Shown: positions 8,142-17,800, counted from the first letter of the stretch. The stretch is 64,000 bases of DNA from CALCLY01 sp900552775 (GCA_937966555.1 CALCLY010000011.1:100918-164917); one strand, 5' to 3'. Made by a program: numbers and translations. Notes: generated by a model from the sequence alone, not told the origin.

Positions 8142-9368
8142 ATGGCTAATGTATACGATACTCTGCGCGAGCGCGGTCTTATAGCGCAGGTAACGCACGA
8201 AAAAGAAATACGCGAACTTCTCGAAAACGAGAAAGTGACATTCTATATAGGTTTTGACCCCACGGCTGACAGCTTGCACATAGGTCATTTCCTTCAGATG
8301 GTTGTTATGCGCCATATGCAGCTTGCGGGTCACAGACCGATAGCTCTTGTAGGCGGCGGAACAGGCATGGTCGGAGACCCTTCGGGCAGAACCGATATGC
8401 GCAAGATGATGACACCCGAAACAATTCAGCACAACTGTGATTGCTTTAAAAAGCAGCTTTCCTCGGTTATTGATTTTTCCGAAGGAAAGGCAATTATGGT
8501 AAATAATGCGGACTGGCTCTTAAAACTTAATTATATCGAGTTTTTAAGAGATATCGGTGTTTGTTTCTCCGTAAACGAAATGCTCCGTGCGGAGTGCTTT
8601 AAGACAAGACTTGAAAAGGGTCTTTCGTTCATTGAATTTAACTATATGCTCATGCAGAGTTACGACTTTTTGCAGCTTTACAAAAAATATAACTGCAAAA
8701 TCGAGCTCGGCGGAGACGATCAGTGGAGCAATATTTTGGGCGGTCTTGATTTGGTTCGCCGCAAAGAACAGGCTCAGGTATACGGCATGACCTTCACCCT
8801 TCTTACAAACAGTGAAGGCAAAAAAATGGGTAAAACCGCCAAAGGCGCTTTATGGCTTGACCCTGAAAAGGTATCTCCCTATGAGTTTTATCAGTATTGG
8901 AGAAACGTATCGGATGCTGACGTATGCCGCTTCTTAAAACTTGTAACATTTGTTCCGATGGAAGAAATCAGAGAATACGAAAAGCTTGAAGGCAAAGAAC
9001 TTAACGAAGCTAAAGAACGTCTCGGCTTTGAAGTTACAAAGCTGGTTCACGGCGAAGAGGAGGCACGCAAAGCCCAGGAGGCGGCGCGCGCTGTATTTTC
9101 AGCCGGAGGTGTTTCGGCAGATATGCCCACAAAAGAAATAAACGGTGCGGATTTCGGTGATGAAATAAATATTCTCGACCTTCTTGCGAGTGTTGAATTT
9201 ATACCTTCAAAAGCTGAAGGCAAGCGTCTTATTAAACAGGGCGGTCTTACGGTTAATGACAAAAAAGTGACTTCTTTTGAAGATTCTGTTGCAAAAGCAG
9301 ATTTCGGCGATGACGGAATCATTGCACGCCGAGGCAAAAAAGCATATCTTAAAATTATACTTAAGTAA
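8142..9368 (+). CDS. tyrS: Tyrosine--tRNA ligase
   Basis: Class Ic aminoacyl-tRNA synthetase that charges tRNA-Tyr in the cytosol. 408 residues, normal for bacterial TyrRS. The HIGH signature (DSLHIGHF, about residues 43-50) and the second signature KKMGKT (about 227-232, the TyrS-type variant of KMSKS) are present. A C-terminal S4-like RNA-binding domain (about 340-408) is visible in LLASVEFIPSKAEGKRLIKQGG. The ribosome site GGAGA precedes the ATG in a leader of the type GGCGGAATGGAGAT that recurs before other genes in the window. Confidence 0.97.
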   Translation: MANVYDTLRERGLIAQVTHEKEIRELLENEKVTFYIGFDPTADSLHIGHFLQMVVMRHMQLAGHRPIALVGGGTGMVGDPSGRTDMRKMMTPETIQHNCDCFKKQLSSVIDFSEGKAIMVNNADWLLKLNYIEFLRDIGVCFSVNEMLRAECFKTRLEKGLSFIEFNYMLMQSYDFLQLYKKYNCKIELGGDDQWSNILGGLDLVRRKEQAQVYGMTFTLLTNSEGKKMGKTAKGALWLDPEKVSPYEFYQYWRNVSDADVCRFLKLVTFVPMEEIREYEKLEGKELNEAKERLGFEVTKLVHGEEEARKAQEAARAVFSAGGVSADMPTKEINGADFGDEINILDLLASVEFIPSKAEGKRLIKQGGLTVNDKKVTSFEDSVAKADFGDDGIIARRGKKAYLKIILK

Positions 9369-9461
9369 TTTTTATAAGCGGGCGGTAAAAACCGTCCGCT
9401 TACAAATTTTAATAAAAAATGACAATTTGTATGTGCCTTCGTATAAAAATAAAAAAATTGC

Positions 9462-9490
9462 TTGACAAAACCGAATCTTTGATGTATAAT
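9462..9490 (+). promoter_or_regulatory. Consensus promoter of tRNA-Pro
   Basis: TTGACA (9462-9467), 17-base spacer, TATAAT (9485-9490): a perfect sigma-A consensus, 19 bases before the tRNA. Confidence 0.88.
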
Positions 9491-9509
9491 ATTTAATGTT
9501 CTGAAAAAT

Positions 9510-9586
9510 CTGGGTGTAGCGCAGTTTGGTAGCGTGCTTGAATGGGGTTCAAGAGGCCGGGAGTTCGACTCTCCCCACTCAGACCA
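9510..9586 (+). tRNA. tRNA-Pro, anticodon GGG
   Basis: A full cloverleaf of 77 bases: acceptor CTGGGTG/CACTCAG (one G-T pair), D-stem GCGC/GCGT, anticodon stem CTTGA/TCAAG with loop ATGGGGT (anticodon GGG at 9544-9546), T-stem GGGAG/CTCCC with TTCGACT loop, discriminator A and an encoded CCA. It has its own consensus promoter and terminator. Confidence 0.95.
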
Positions 9587-9590
9587 TGAC

Positions 9591-9619
9591 GGAGCAAAGC
9601 TTGCTTTGCTCCGTTTTTT
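9591..9619 (+). terminator. Terminator of tRNA-Pro
   Basis: GGAGCAAAGC and GCTTTGCTCC form a perfect 10-bp stem with a 2-base loop, followed by G and a run of T. Confidence 0.9.
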
Positions 9620-9639
9620 TATTCATAAATTCTTGCATT

Positions 9640-10506
9640 TCATCTGTATTTTAGATAGTCAATAAATTTTTTAACCGCCAGAGATGCGGTTTTTTTATTT
9701 CTTACGGCAAATCCGATTTTCCTGTACGAGGGCACATCAAGCTCGCGTACCGCGATTTTATACGGAACTCTTTTTAAAATCAGCTCCGGAAGTATGCTGA
9801 CGCCGAGACCGCTTTCGACCATGGACATTACTGCATAATCGTCCCATGTGGTCAAATGTGTTTTGGGAGATAATCCGCTTCGTTCAAAAATTTCGGAAAT
9901 CTCGGCTTTTGTGCCTTTTTCCAAAAGTATGAACGGGTCACCGCATAAATCCGCGGAGGATATCTTTTCCTTTGAACACAGATAGTGGTTTTCGGGAAGA
10001 ACCGCAAGAAGCCTGTCCTGTTCGAGAAAAACCGTTTCGAGCTCTTTTTCGGCAGGCAGGCGGAGAAAGCCGCAGTCAACGCGCCCTTCGGAAATCCATG
10101 TTTCGATTTCGGAGTAATCGCCGAGAAGAAGTTCATAATCAATGTTCGGATAATCGTTTTGAAATGCTTTGATTATTTTCGGGAGCCAGTGTGTTGCAAC
10201 GCTTGAGAACGTTCCTATGCGTATTATACCGGTTTGCAGACCGCCGAGTGCATCGGCACACATTTGCAGTCCGTTCAGTTTTTCACACACGCTTTTGGCA
10301 TGGGGAAAAAGTGCCAGACCGTCGGAAGTCAGGCGTACACCGCCGCGGTTTCTTTCAAGCAGCGTTAAATTCCATTCACTTTCCAGGTCGTGTATCATTC
10401 GGCTGACGGCAGGCTGGGTGTAGTTAAGATGCTGTGCAGCTTTTGTAAAACTTCCGAGTTCCGCTGCGGCAACAAATGCCATGTATTTTGCGATGTTGGA
10501 TTCCAT
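9640..10506 (-). CDS. LysR-family transcriptional regulator
   Basis: DNA-binding regulator of 288 residues. The N-terminal winged HTH (about 1-60: GSFTKAAQHLNYTQPAVSRM) and a periplasmic-binding-protein-like effector domain (about 90-288) are complete. I use the internal ATG at 10506 because GGAGGG lies 4 bases before it and the HTH then begins at the normal position; an upstream ATG would add 19 residues. It is divergent from proB across 126 bases, so proB is a natural target, but the effector is unknown. It sits between tRNA-Pro and proB. Confidence 0.9.
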   Translation of the reverse strand: MESNIAKYMAFVAAAELGSFTKAAQHLNYTQPAVSRMIHDLESEWNLTLLERNRGGVRLTSDGLALFPHAKSVCEKLNGLQMCADALGGLQTGIIRIGTFSSVATHWLPKIIKAFQNDYPNIDYELLLGDYSEIETWISEGRVDCGFLRLPAEKELETVFLEQDRLLAVLPENHYLCSKEKISSADLCGDPFILLEKGTKAEISEIFERSGLSPKTHLTTWDDYAVMSMVESGLGVSILPELILKRVPYKIAVRELDVPSYRKIGFAVRNKKTASLAVKKFIDYLKYR

Positions 10507-10632
10507 ATTACCCTCCGTTTCAATTAATACATTACAAATTCTTATGATATACATTACAAACATTTGTTTTTGTTATTATATGATATATGATACAATATAA
10601 AAAACAGAAAGTCAAGGAGGAAAAGAAACCTT
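10507..10632. promoter_or_regulatory. Divergent LysR/proB control region
   Basis: A+T-rich region between two divergent genes. ACAAACATTTGT (10556-10567) is a near-palindrome of the T-N11-A type bound by LysR proteins and is a candidate operator. TACAAT (10591-10596) is a likely -10 for proB, with only a weak -35. AGGAGG (10615-10620) lies 12 bases before the proB ATG, which is rather long spacing. Confidence 0.45.
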
Positions 10633-11442
10633 ATGGGTATTTATAAAAACAGAATTGTTGTTAAGGTGGGAACATCCACGCTTACAAACGAAACAGGCAA
10701 AAGCGATTTGCGCTCGTTTGAGCGCATAGCAAGGGTGCTTGCGGATGTGCAGAATAAGGGCTTTGAAGTGATTTTGGTTTCATCGGGTGCCATAGCAGTA
10801 GGCAGCAACAAGCTGAGACTTCGGGAGAGACCGTCAAGCATGCGCATGAAGCAGGCGGCGGCAGCTGTGGGTCAGTGCGGAATTATGTATTGGTATGACA
10901 AATTTTTCGGGGACTATGACAAAACAGTGGCGCAGATTCTGCTTAATGCGGATGACATAGAGCATGAAGAAAAGAAAGAAAATCTCACAAATACTTTTGA
11001 CGCTCTGCTTGAAATGGATATTATACCTATTGTTAACGAAAACGATTCGGTAAGCTACACGGAAATAGAATCCGAAGACCGCCTTTTCGGCGATAACGAT
11101 ATGCTGTCGGCGGTTGTTGCAGTTTTGTGCGGCGCGTCAAAGCTTATAATTTTGTCCGATATTGACGGAATGTATGAAAAAGATCCGAGACTTCATCCGG
11201 AGGCTAAGCTTATTGAACGAGTGGAAAAAATAGACGATAAGATTTACTCTCTTGCCGGAGGTGCCGGCTCAAGGCGCGGCACGGGCGGAATGAAAACAAA
11301 GCTCAATGCGGCGTACCTTGCAACTTCGCGCGGTGCGGACGTTATAATCACCAACGGGAAGAGACCCGAGGATATATATAAAATAATAGAAGGAAATAAT
11401 GCGGGAACGCTTTTTGAAGGAAAAAAGAATTTTTCGATTTAA
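10633..11442 (+). CDS. proB: Glutamate 5-kinase without PUA domain
   Basis: Amino-acid kinase that phosphorylates glutamate, the first step of proline synthesis. 269 residues cover the kinase domain: VVKVGTSTLTN at the N-terminus, VSSGAIAVGSNKL, the NENDSVS substrate loop, and the SDIDGMYEKDPR and GTGGMKTKLNAA motifs. Many family members, including the E. coli enzyme, carry a C-terminal PUA domain of about 100 residues; here it is absent, as in other short clostridial forms. No proA (gamma-glutamyl phosphate reductase) follows, so the next step must be encoded elsewhere. Confidence 0.93.
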   Translation: MGIYKNRIVVKVGTSTLTNETGKSDLRSFERIARVLADVQNKGFEVILVSSGAIAVGSNKLRLRERPSSMRMKQAAAAVGQCGIMYWYDKFFGDYDKTVAQILLNADDIEHEEKKENLTNTFDALLEMDIIPIVNENDSVSYTEIESEDRLFGDNDMLSAVVAVLCGASKLIILSDIDGMYEKDPRLHPEAKLIERVEKIDDKIYSLAGGAGSRRGTGGMKTKLNAAYLATSRGADVIITNGKRPEDIYKIIEGNNAGTLFEGKKNFSI

Positions 11443-11497
11443 AACAAACCTCTCTTTAAAAGCTTTCAAAAAAAATCCGTTTTTCGAATAAAAAAAC

Positions 11498-11526
11498 TTG
11501 ACCGCAGACAAAGTTTGTATTACAAT
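11498..11526 (+). promoter_or_regulatory. Promoter of the DUF1846/SLH gene pair
   Basis: TTGACC (11498-11503), 17-base spacer, TACAAT (11521-11526), about 75 bases before the start codon. Confidence 0.78.
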
Positions 11527-11601
11527 TAAAGAGAATGCAAAAGAAACGGAGATTTGTGTGAAAATTCTTCATGCCAAACCTCCGGCGAAATGGAGATTAA
11601 A

Positions 11602-13086
11602 ATGAAGATCGGATTTGATAATGACAAATATTTAAAAATGCAATCGGAGCATATTAAAGAAAGAATACAGAAGTTCGGCGGTAAGCTTTATCTGGAATTC
11701 GGCGGCAAGCTTTTTGACGATTTCCATGCTTCGAGGGTGCTTCCGGGGTTTGCGCCCGACAGCAAAATAAGAATGCTGCAGCAGCTTTCATCTCAGGCGG
11801 AAATTATTATTGCCGTAAATTCAAACGACATAGAGAAAAGCAAGGTAAGAGGCGACCTCGGAATTACATATGACCTTGACACGCTGCGCCTTATTGACGC
11901 GTTCCGCGGAATGGGTCTTTTTGTGGGAAGCGTTGTTTTGACGCGATTTGCTTCGCAGCCGGCGGCGGAAGCTTTCAAGCAGAAGCTTGAATCGCTGGAC
12001 ATAAAGGTTTACAAGCATTACACAATCGAGGGTTATCCGTATGATTTGCCGGCTATTGTAAGCGATAACGGATACGGAAAAAATGAATTTATCGAAACGG
12101 AGCGCCCCCTTGTAATCGTTACGGCACCGGGCCCCGGCAGCGGAAAAATGGCAACCTGTCTTTCGCAGCTTTATCATGAGCACAAACACGGCGTAAATGC
12201 AGGCTATGCAAAATTTGAAACATTCCCCATATGGAATATACCGCTCAAGCATCCCGTAAATGTGGCGTATGAGGCGGCAACGGCGGATTTAAACGACGTT
12301 AACATGATTGACCCGTTCCATCTTGAAGCGTACGGTGAAACAACCGTAAATTATAACCGCGACGTTGAAATTTTCCCCGTTCTTAAGATGATGTTTGAAA
12401 GAATATACGGCGAGTGCCCGTATAAGTCGCCCACGGATATGGGAGTTAATATGGCGGGTAACTGTATTATAGATGATGAGGTAGTCAAAAAAGCGGCGAA
12501 TGACGAAATAATACGAAGATATTATTCCGCGAGGTGCGAAAAGATCCGCACAAACAAAGGTGATGACGAGATAGGAAAAATTGAACTTCTTATGAAACAG
12601 GCGGAAATAAGCACGGATAACAGAAAAACGGTTTCCGCGGCGCTGGCGGCACAGGAAATTACAGGGCAGCCGGCAGCGGCGATAGAGATGGAGGACGGCA
12701 TAGTTATAACGGGAAAAACCTCACAGCTTTTGGGCGCATCAGCTGCGGCGCTTTTAAATGCACTTAAGTATATTGCCGGGATAGATGATTCCATTCATCT
12801 GATTCAGCCGTATATCATAGAGCCTATTCAGGACCTTAAGGTAAATCATCTCGGGAACAGAAATCCGCGGCTTCATCTTGACGAGCTTTTGGTGGCTCTC
12901 TCAATATGCGCCACGCAGAGTCCGGAAGCGGAGATGGCTATGAAAAGCCTTAAGGATCTGCGCGGACTTGAAGCGCATTCCACGGTAATTTTATCGGAAG
13001 TTGACAAAAACGTATTTAAGAAACTTGGTATAAATATCACGTGCGAGCCGAAATATCAGACAAAATCGCTTTATCACAAGCGTTGA
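11602..13086 (+). CDS. DUF1846 (UPF0371) family protein
   Basis: A conserved cytosolic protein of 494 residues, typical length for DUF1846. The family is recognisable from its start (MKIGFDNDKYLKMQSEHI), the EFGGKLFDDFHASRVLPGF segment and APGPGSGKMATCLSQLYHE, a P-loop-like turn. Function is unassigned in the family; structures are reported to resemble nucleotide-binding folds. The start at 11602 is chosen over an upstream in-frame ATG because GGAGA lies 5 bases before it. It has its own strong promoter and is followed after 15 bases by an SLH protein gene. Confidence 0.9.
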   Translation: MKIGFDNDKYLKMQSEHIKERIQKFGGKLYLEFGGKLFDDFHASRVLPGFAPDSKIRMLQQLSSQAEIIIAVNSNDIEKSKVRGDLGITYDLDTLRLIDAFRGMGLFVGSVVLTRFASQPAAEAFKQKLESLDIKVYKHYTIEGYPYDLPAIVSDNGYGKNEFIETERPLVIVTAPGPGSGKMATCLSQLYHEHKHGVNAGYAKFETFPIWNIPLKHPVNVAYEAATADLNDVNMIDPFHLEAYGETTVNYNRDVEIFPVLKMMFERIYGECPYKSPTDMGVNMAGNCIIDDEVVKKAANDEIIRRYYSARCEKIRTNKGDDEIGKIELLMKQAEISTDNRKTVSAALAAQEITGQPAAAIEMEDGIVITGKTSQLLGASAAALLNALKYIAGIDDSIHLIQPYIIEPIQDLKVNHLGNRNPRLHLDELLVALSICATQSPEAEMAMKSLKDLRGLEAHSTVILSEVDKNVFKKLGINITCEPKYQTKSLYHKR

Positions 13087-13101
13087 ACAGAGAGGTAAAT
13101 C

Positions 13102-14232
13102 ATGAAAAAATTAATTGCATTTGTACTTTCGCTGGTGCTTTTTGTGTCGGCGGCACCGTGCGCTATGGCAGCGCAGTATCATTCATACGAAGATCTGCAG
13201 AAGCTTTACGACACGGTTGTAAATTATGTTTTCAAAACAGAAGATACTTTAAAGCGTATTTTAACGGACGAAGAAGATGAGTTCTGTGCCGTTCCCATGC
13301 TTGCGGCAAAGGAGCTTCTCCTCTCGGGAGAAGCGTATACGGATGAAGACACAACGTATGCATATAACGGTCTTTATGACACGCTTTCAATGCTCATTCT
13401 TATAGTTCAGAGAGACGGCAGCCTTACAAGCGATGCAACGCTTAATATTTTGAAGGCTGTTTCCGACACAATTTATGACGAGAATTACACCGTTGTTGCG
13501 GGCGAAGATGCGGCAAAAGCGGCAAGAGAACGCAAAGCGCAGATAATAGCGCTCATAAGCAACAGGGGAAATGTTACGGCAGACGAGTTTTCGGCTGAAA
13601 TCAACAAATATTATTATGAGCTTTACGATGCGGCAAAACTCAAAATAAACTACTGCAACAGCTTTTTCTCAGTTATGGAATTTACTGATGTTAAGAAAAA
13701 CGACTGGTTTTATGACGCTATAGATTATGTGTATAAAAACGACCTTTTCAAAGGGACGTCCAAAACAACATTTTCGCCCAACGAGCTTATGACAAGAGCT
13801 ATGTTTATAACTGTTCTGATGCGCGCAGCAAAGGTTGAAGACGCGGCAGCGGACGAAGCTTTTTCAGATGTGAGAACAGAGGAATATTTCGCGGCACCCG
13901 TTTCGTGGGCAAAGAAAAACGGTATTCTCGACTGGGTTGCGGGCGACACGTTTGAGCCGCATAAGCCTATAACGCGCGAGGAAATGCTTGCGTGCATGTA
14001 TGCATATGCAAAGTCGATTAATTTTGATTCTTCAAGTTATGATATGAGCCTTGCGGACAGAATAACAGATTTGGAAGATGCGGACGAAAACTTCAGGGAG
14101 GCGCTTTCGTGGGGCTTCTCCGTCGGAGTGATAACCGGGTACGGAGATGACAGCATTAAGCCGAAAAACACCGCAACGCGCGCCGAGGTTGCACAGGTGT
14201 TTATAAATCTCAAACTTGTTTTGGGAAACTGA
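13102..14232 (+). CDS. SLH-domain surface protein, 376 residues
   Basis: Secreted protein with a signal peptide (about 1-24, ending PCAMAA-Q), an acidic helical domain (about 25-190) of unknown function, and three C-terminal S-layer homology repeats (about 193-376; for example FTDVKKNDWFYDAIDYVYKN and a TRAEVAQVFINL ending). The SLH repeats should bind it to the cell wall. The ribosome site GAGGT precedes ATG by 8 bases. It is probably co-transcribed with the DUF1846 gene. Confidence 0.88.
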   Translation: MKKLIAFVLSLVLFVSAAPCAMAAQYHSYEDLQKLYDTVVNYVFKTEDTLKRILTDEEDEFCAVPMLAAKELLLSGEAYTDEDTTYAYNGLYDTLSMLILIVQRDGSLTSDATLNILKAVSDTIYDENYTVVAGEDAAKAARERKAQIIALISNRGNVTADEFSAEINKYYYELYDAAKLKINYCNSFFSVMEFTDVKKNDWFYDAIDYVYKNDLFKGTSKTTFSPNELMTRAMFITVLMRAAKVEDAAADEAFSDVRTEEYFAAPVSWAKKNGILDWVAGDTFEPHKPITREEMLACMYAYAKSINFDSSSYDMSLADRITDLEDADENFREALSWGFSVGVITGYGDDSIKPKNTATRAEVAQVFINLKLVLGN

Positions 14233-14286
14233 ATTGAATAATTGGCTGATATACTGCTGTGCAGGTTGCAGAAAGAGGAGAGTTTC

Positions 14287-15774
14287 ATGAATTATAAATT
14301 CAAATTCGAAAAAAAGAGTCCGGAAAGTCTCGGCATTTCTTCTGCCGGGATAGAAAAATTTATTGACAAGCTTGAAAAATACGGTCTTACAATGCATTCG
14401 GTCATGATAATGCGGCATGGCAAAATTGCCGCGGAGGGTTATTATAAGCCGTTTGATGCTGATTTTAAACACAGGATGTATTCGATAAGCAAGACTTTTA
14501 CGTCGCTTGCCGTGGGAATGCTTTGCGACAGAGGGCTTGTTTCTCTTGACGATAAAATTATGAAGTTTTTCCCCGATATGGAGAAACATTCGGTGCACCC
14601 TTATATTGCGGAAACCACGGTACGGGATTTGCTTACAATGTCAACACCGTTTTCAGATTGCTCATATTTGCTTTCGCCCGGCAAGGAGTGGACGGAATCG
14701 TTTTTCACCACAAAGCCGCAAAAGCCTGCGGGTACTGTGTTTTTATATGATACAAGCGGCACGTACATTCTGGATGTCATAGTTGAAAGAATTACGGGCA
14801 AAACCTTTCTTCAATATATTATGGATAACGGTCTTTGCGAGCTTGGATTTTCGGAGGACGCATGGTGCGTAAAGGCGCCGGACGGTTGTGCATGGGGCGG
14901 AAGCGGTGTTATTTGCACACTCAGAGACCTTGCGCTTTTCACGCTCGTTTTTACCGGCGGCGGCAAAGTCGGCGAGAAGAGAATCGTGTCGGAGCAATAT
15001 ATAAAGGAAGCTGTGTCAAAGCAGGTTGACAACGAAGAAACAGGCCACAGGACATACGGCAATGCCGGATACGGATATAAAGTGTGGGTCACAATTGACG
15101 GCGGATTTGCATTTTTGGGTATGGGCGGTCAGCTCATGTTTTATGATAGAAAGAAGGACATTATTTTCCTTTGCAATGCGGATTGCCAGGGCTATTCATC
15201 GGCATACGCACTTATATATGAATGCCTTTACGGCTGCATTATTGACGAGGCTTCAAATAATGCTCTTGCTGAGAATGCCCAGGCTTATGAAAGCCTTGAA
15301 AAGCGCCTTTGCAACCTTGAACTTTTAAAGCCTGTCGGAGCTGTTAAATCAGATATTTCCAAAGAAGTAAGCGGAAGATGTTATACGCTTTCCGAAAATC
15401 CGATGGGTATAAAGAAGCTTAGCGTGGAGTTTTCGGAAAATTCGGGAATATTGAAGTACGAAAATGCGCGCGGAGAAAAAGAAATCAGGTTCGGACTGGG
15501 CGAATATGTGTTCGGAGAATTTCCCGAGACGGATTATTCGGGCAAGAAAATAGGCGAGCCTCTGGGACGAGGATACAGATGCGGCGCCGCAGGCGTTTGG
15601 GGATTTGATAACAGCTTTAAAATTTACGTTAAAATAATAGACGATTATTTCGGAAACCTTGTTATAAATCTTGGCTTTAAAGGTGATGAGATAGGTGTGT
15701 TTATGCATAAAACCGCAGAGTGGTTTTTAGATGACTATCAGGGCTTTGCCGGAGGCAGGGACAATGCGTCTTGA
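14287..15774 (+). CDS. Serine hydrolase of the beta-lactamase (class C/PBP-like) family
   Basis: 495 residues. The beta-lactamase-type fold is shown by the SISK (SxxK) catalytic motif near residue 67, YDTSG in the YxN position near 156, and a GMGGQLMFYD segment near 280. There is no evident signal peptide, so it is probably cytosolic. The C-terminal third (about 340-495) is a separate beta-rich domain often attached to these enzymes. Start chosen for GAGGAG 7 bases before ATG. The substrate (ester or D-peptide) is unknown. The last 11 bases overlap the next gene. Confidence 0.85.
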   Translation: MNYKFKFEKKSPESLGISSAGIEKFIDKLEKYGLTMHSVMIMRHGKIAAEGYYKPFDADFKHRMYSISKTFTSLAVGMLCDRGLVSLDDKIMKFFPDMEKHSVHPYIAETTVRDLLTMSTPFSDCSYLLSPGKEWTESFFTTKPQKPAGTVFLYDTSGTYILDVIVERITGKTFLQYIMDNGLCELGFSEDAWCVKAPDGCAWGGSGVICTLRDLALFTLVFTGGGKVGEKRIVSEQYIKEAVSKQVDNEETGHRTYGNAGYGYKVWVTIDGGFAFLGMGGQLMFYDRKKDIIFLCNADCQGYSSAYALIYECLYGCIIDEASNNALAENAQAYESLEKRLCNLELLKPVGAVKSDISKEVSGRCYTLSENPMGIKKLSVEFSENSGILKYENARGEKEIRFGLGEYVFGEFPETDYSGKKIGEPLGRGYRCGAAGVWGFDNSFKIYVKIIDDYFGNLVINLGFKGDEIGVFMHKTAEWFLDDYQGFAGGRDNAS

Positions 15775-16468
15775 CAAATATGCCGCATTTGCCGCGGAAA
15801 GCAGAAAAGAAATAAAAAAGCTTATAACAAAAGGCTTTGTAACGGTGAACGGCACGGTAATCAGAGACTGCGGCTATGACGTGGGAGACAGCGATGAGAT
15901 TTTCTGCCGCGGCAAGCGTGTTGTATACAAAAAATACATATATATAATGATGAATAAGCCTCAGGGCGTTGTATCTGCAACGGAGGATAATGTAAATCCG
16001 ACCGTGACAGATCTTCTGCCCGATGAATTTAAGAGATTCAAGCCGTTCCCCGTCGGCAGACTTGATATAGACACGGAAGGGCTGATCCTTATGACAAATG
16101 ACGGGGTTGCTGCGCATAAGCTGCTGTCGCCGCGCTATAAAGTTCCGAAAAAATATTATGCCAAGGTGGACGGGGATATCACCAAAGAAGATATTGAAAA
16201 GTTTTCGGTCGGCATTGTACTCCATGACGGATATAAAACATTGCCGGCAAAGCTTTGCCCGTTGCCGGATGGGAGGAGCGCATTTGTTACGATTGCGGAA
16301 GGCAAATTTCATCAGATTAAAAGAATGTTTGCCGACTGCGGAAAACATGTAATGTTTTTAAAAAGAGTGGAGTTTGCCGGGCTCTGTCTTGACGAAACGC
16401 TGAAGAACGGAGAATGCAGGCTCCTTAAGGATGAAGAAATACAAATTTTGGAATCTATTATGCAATAG
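15764..16468 (+). CDS. Pseudouridine synthase, RsuA/RluB family
   Basis: RNA-modifying enzyme of 234 residues: an N-terminal S4 domain (MRLDKYAAFAAESRKEIKKL) and a catalytic domain with the diagnostic GRLDIDTEGLILMTNDG, whose aspartate is the nucleophile. Start moved to 15764 because GGAGG lies about 9 bases before and the S4 domain begins there. The family modifies 16S or 23S rRNA; which site cannot be decided. It overlaps the hydrolase gene by 11 bases. Confidence 0.93.
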   Translation: MRLDKYAAFAAESRKEIKKLITKGFVTVNGTVIRDCGYDVGDSDEIFCRGKRVVYKKYIYIMMNKPQGVVSATEDNVNPTVTDLLPDEFKRFKPFPVGRLDIDTEGLILMTNDGVAAHKLLSPRYKVPKKYYAKVDGDITKEDIEKFSVGIVLHDGYKTLPAKLCPLPDGRSAFVTIAEGKFHQIKRMFADCGKHVMFLKRVEFAGLCLDETLKNGECRLLKDEEIQILESIMQ

Positions 16469-16585
16469 TACCAAAGAAAAGCGAGATTTTTGTGAAAAAC
16501 GCGTATTTCATTTTTTTCGCAAATATGCTATTATAATATAAGTAATTAAAGATGCTTAGATAATGAGCGGTAGGAGGATTTTTTA

Positions 16586-17695
16586 ATGTCAAGCTTAAGC
16601 TTAAGAGGAATTTATAAAACATATGCGGGCGGCGTTACGGCTGTCAGCGATTTCAATCTTGAAATTGAGGATAAAGAGTTTATTATATTTGTAGGACCTT
16701 CGGGCTGTGGTAAATCAACGACTTTGCGTATGATTGCGGGTCTTGAAGAAATCACAAAGGGTGAGCTTTATATAGACAATGAGCTTGTAAACGACAAGGC
16801 TCCGAAGGACAGAGATATCGCCATGGTTTTCCAGAACTATGCGCTTTATCCGCATATGACGGTATTTGATAATATGGCTTTCGGTCTTAAACTTCGCAAA
16901 ACGCCGAAGGATGAGATAAAGAGAAAGGTTACGGAAGCCGCAAAAATTCTTGATATAGATCATTTGCTTGACAGAAAGCCGAAGGCTTTGTCCGGCGGTC
17001 AGCGCCAGAGAGTTGCTCTCGGCCGTGCGATTGTGCGTGACCCCAAGGTTTTCCTTATGGATGAGCCGCTTTCAAACCTTGACGCAAAGCTTCGTGTTCA
17101 GATGAGAACGGAAATCGGAAAGCTTCATAACAAACTTCAGACAACTTTTATTTACGTTACGCATGATCAGACAGAGGCTATGACAATGGCTTCCCGTATC
17201 GTTGTTATGAAAGACGGTATTGTTCAGCAGGTTGCAAGCCCGCAGGAACTTTACGATAATCCCACAAACGTATTCGTTGCAGGCTTTATCGGTTCTCCGC
17301 AGATGAACTTTGTTGACGCGGACGTTGTTGCGGAAGGCGATACGCTCGCTCTCAAATTCGGCAAAGAAAAAGTTCTTCTTCCTGCCGGAAAAGCTGCAAA
17401 GCTTGATAAATCTTATGTCGGCAAAACGGTTATCATGGGTATCCGTCCCGAAGATATGTACGATGATGAGGCTTATATCACAGCTTCTCCCGACAGTGTA
17501 ATCGGTGCAGACGTTGAGATTACAGAAATGATGGGCGCTGAAACATATCTCTACCTTGATGTTGACGGTAAGAAGATGGTTGCACGCGTTAACCCGAGAA
17601 CTCAGACCAAGATGGGCGACAAGATTAAGGTTGCTCTCGACGGTAATAAGATTCATCTGTTTGATAAAGAAACAGAGCTTGCAATACTTAACTAA
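16586..17695 (+). CDS. Multiple-sugar ABC transporter ATPase (MsmX/UgpC type)
   Basis: Cytosolic ATPase of 369 residues with Walker A (GPSGCGKST), signature LSGGQRQRVALGRAI, Walker B (VFLMDEPLSNLDAKL) and the C-terminal MalK-type regulatory OB domain (about 240-369, including GIRPEDM). No permease or binding protein is adjacent. Orphan ATPases of this type in Bacillota commonly energise several carbohydrate importers encoded elsewhere, so that is the likely role. AGGAGG lies 8 bases before ATG, TATAAT (16532-16537) is a probable -10, and a strong terminator follows. Confidence 0.92.
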   Translation: MSSLSLRGIYKTYAGGVTAVSDFNLEIEDKEFIIFVGPSGCGKSTTLRMIAGLEEITKGELYIDNELVNDKAPKDRDIAMVFQNYALYPHMTVFDNMAFGLKLRKTPKDEIKRKVTEAAKILDIDHLLDRKPKALSGGQRQRVALGRAIVRDPKVFLMDEPLSNLDAKLRVQMRTEIGKLHNKLQTTFIYVTHDQTEAMTMASRIVVMKDGIVQQVASPQELYDNPTNVFVAGFIGSPQMNFVDADVVAEGDTLALKFGKEKVLLPAGKAAKLDKSYVGKTVIMGIRPEDMYDDEAYITASPDSVIGADVEITEMMGAETYLYLDVDGKKMVARVNPRTQTKMGDKIKVALDGNKIHLFDKETELAILN

Positions 17696-17720
17696 TATTT
17701 AAAATATTTGGATTTTTCAG

Positions 17721-17753
17721 GAGCAGTTCCATAAACGGAGCTGCTCTTTTTTT
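17721..17753 (+). terminator. Terminator of the msmX-like gene
   Basis: GAGCAGTTCC (17721-17730) pairs with GGAGCTGCTC (17737-17746, one G-T) around ATAAAC, followed by seven T. Confidence 0.92.
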
Positions 17754-17800
17754 GTGTCGGACGGTAAACTTTTAAATCGGAAAATTTCTGGATTGTAATG

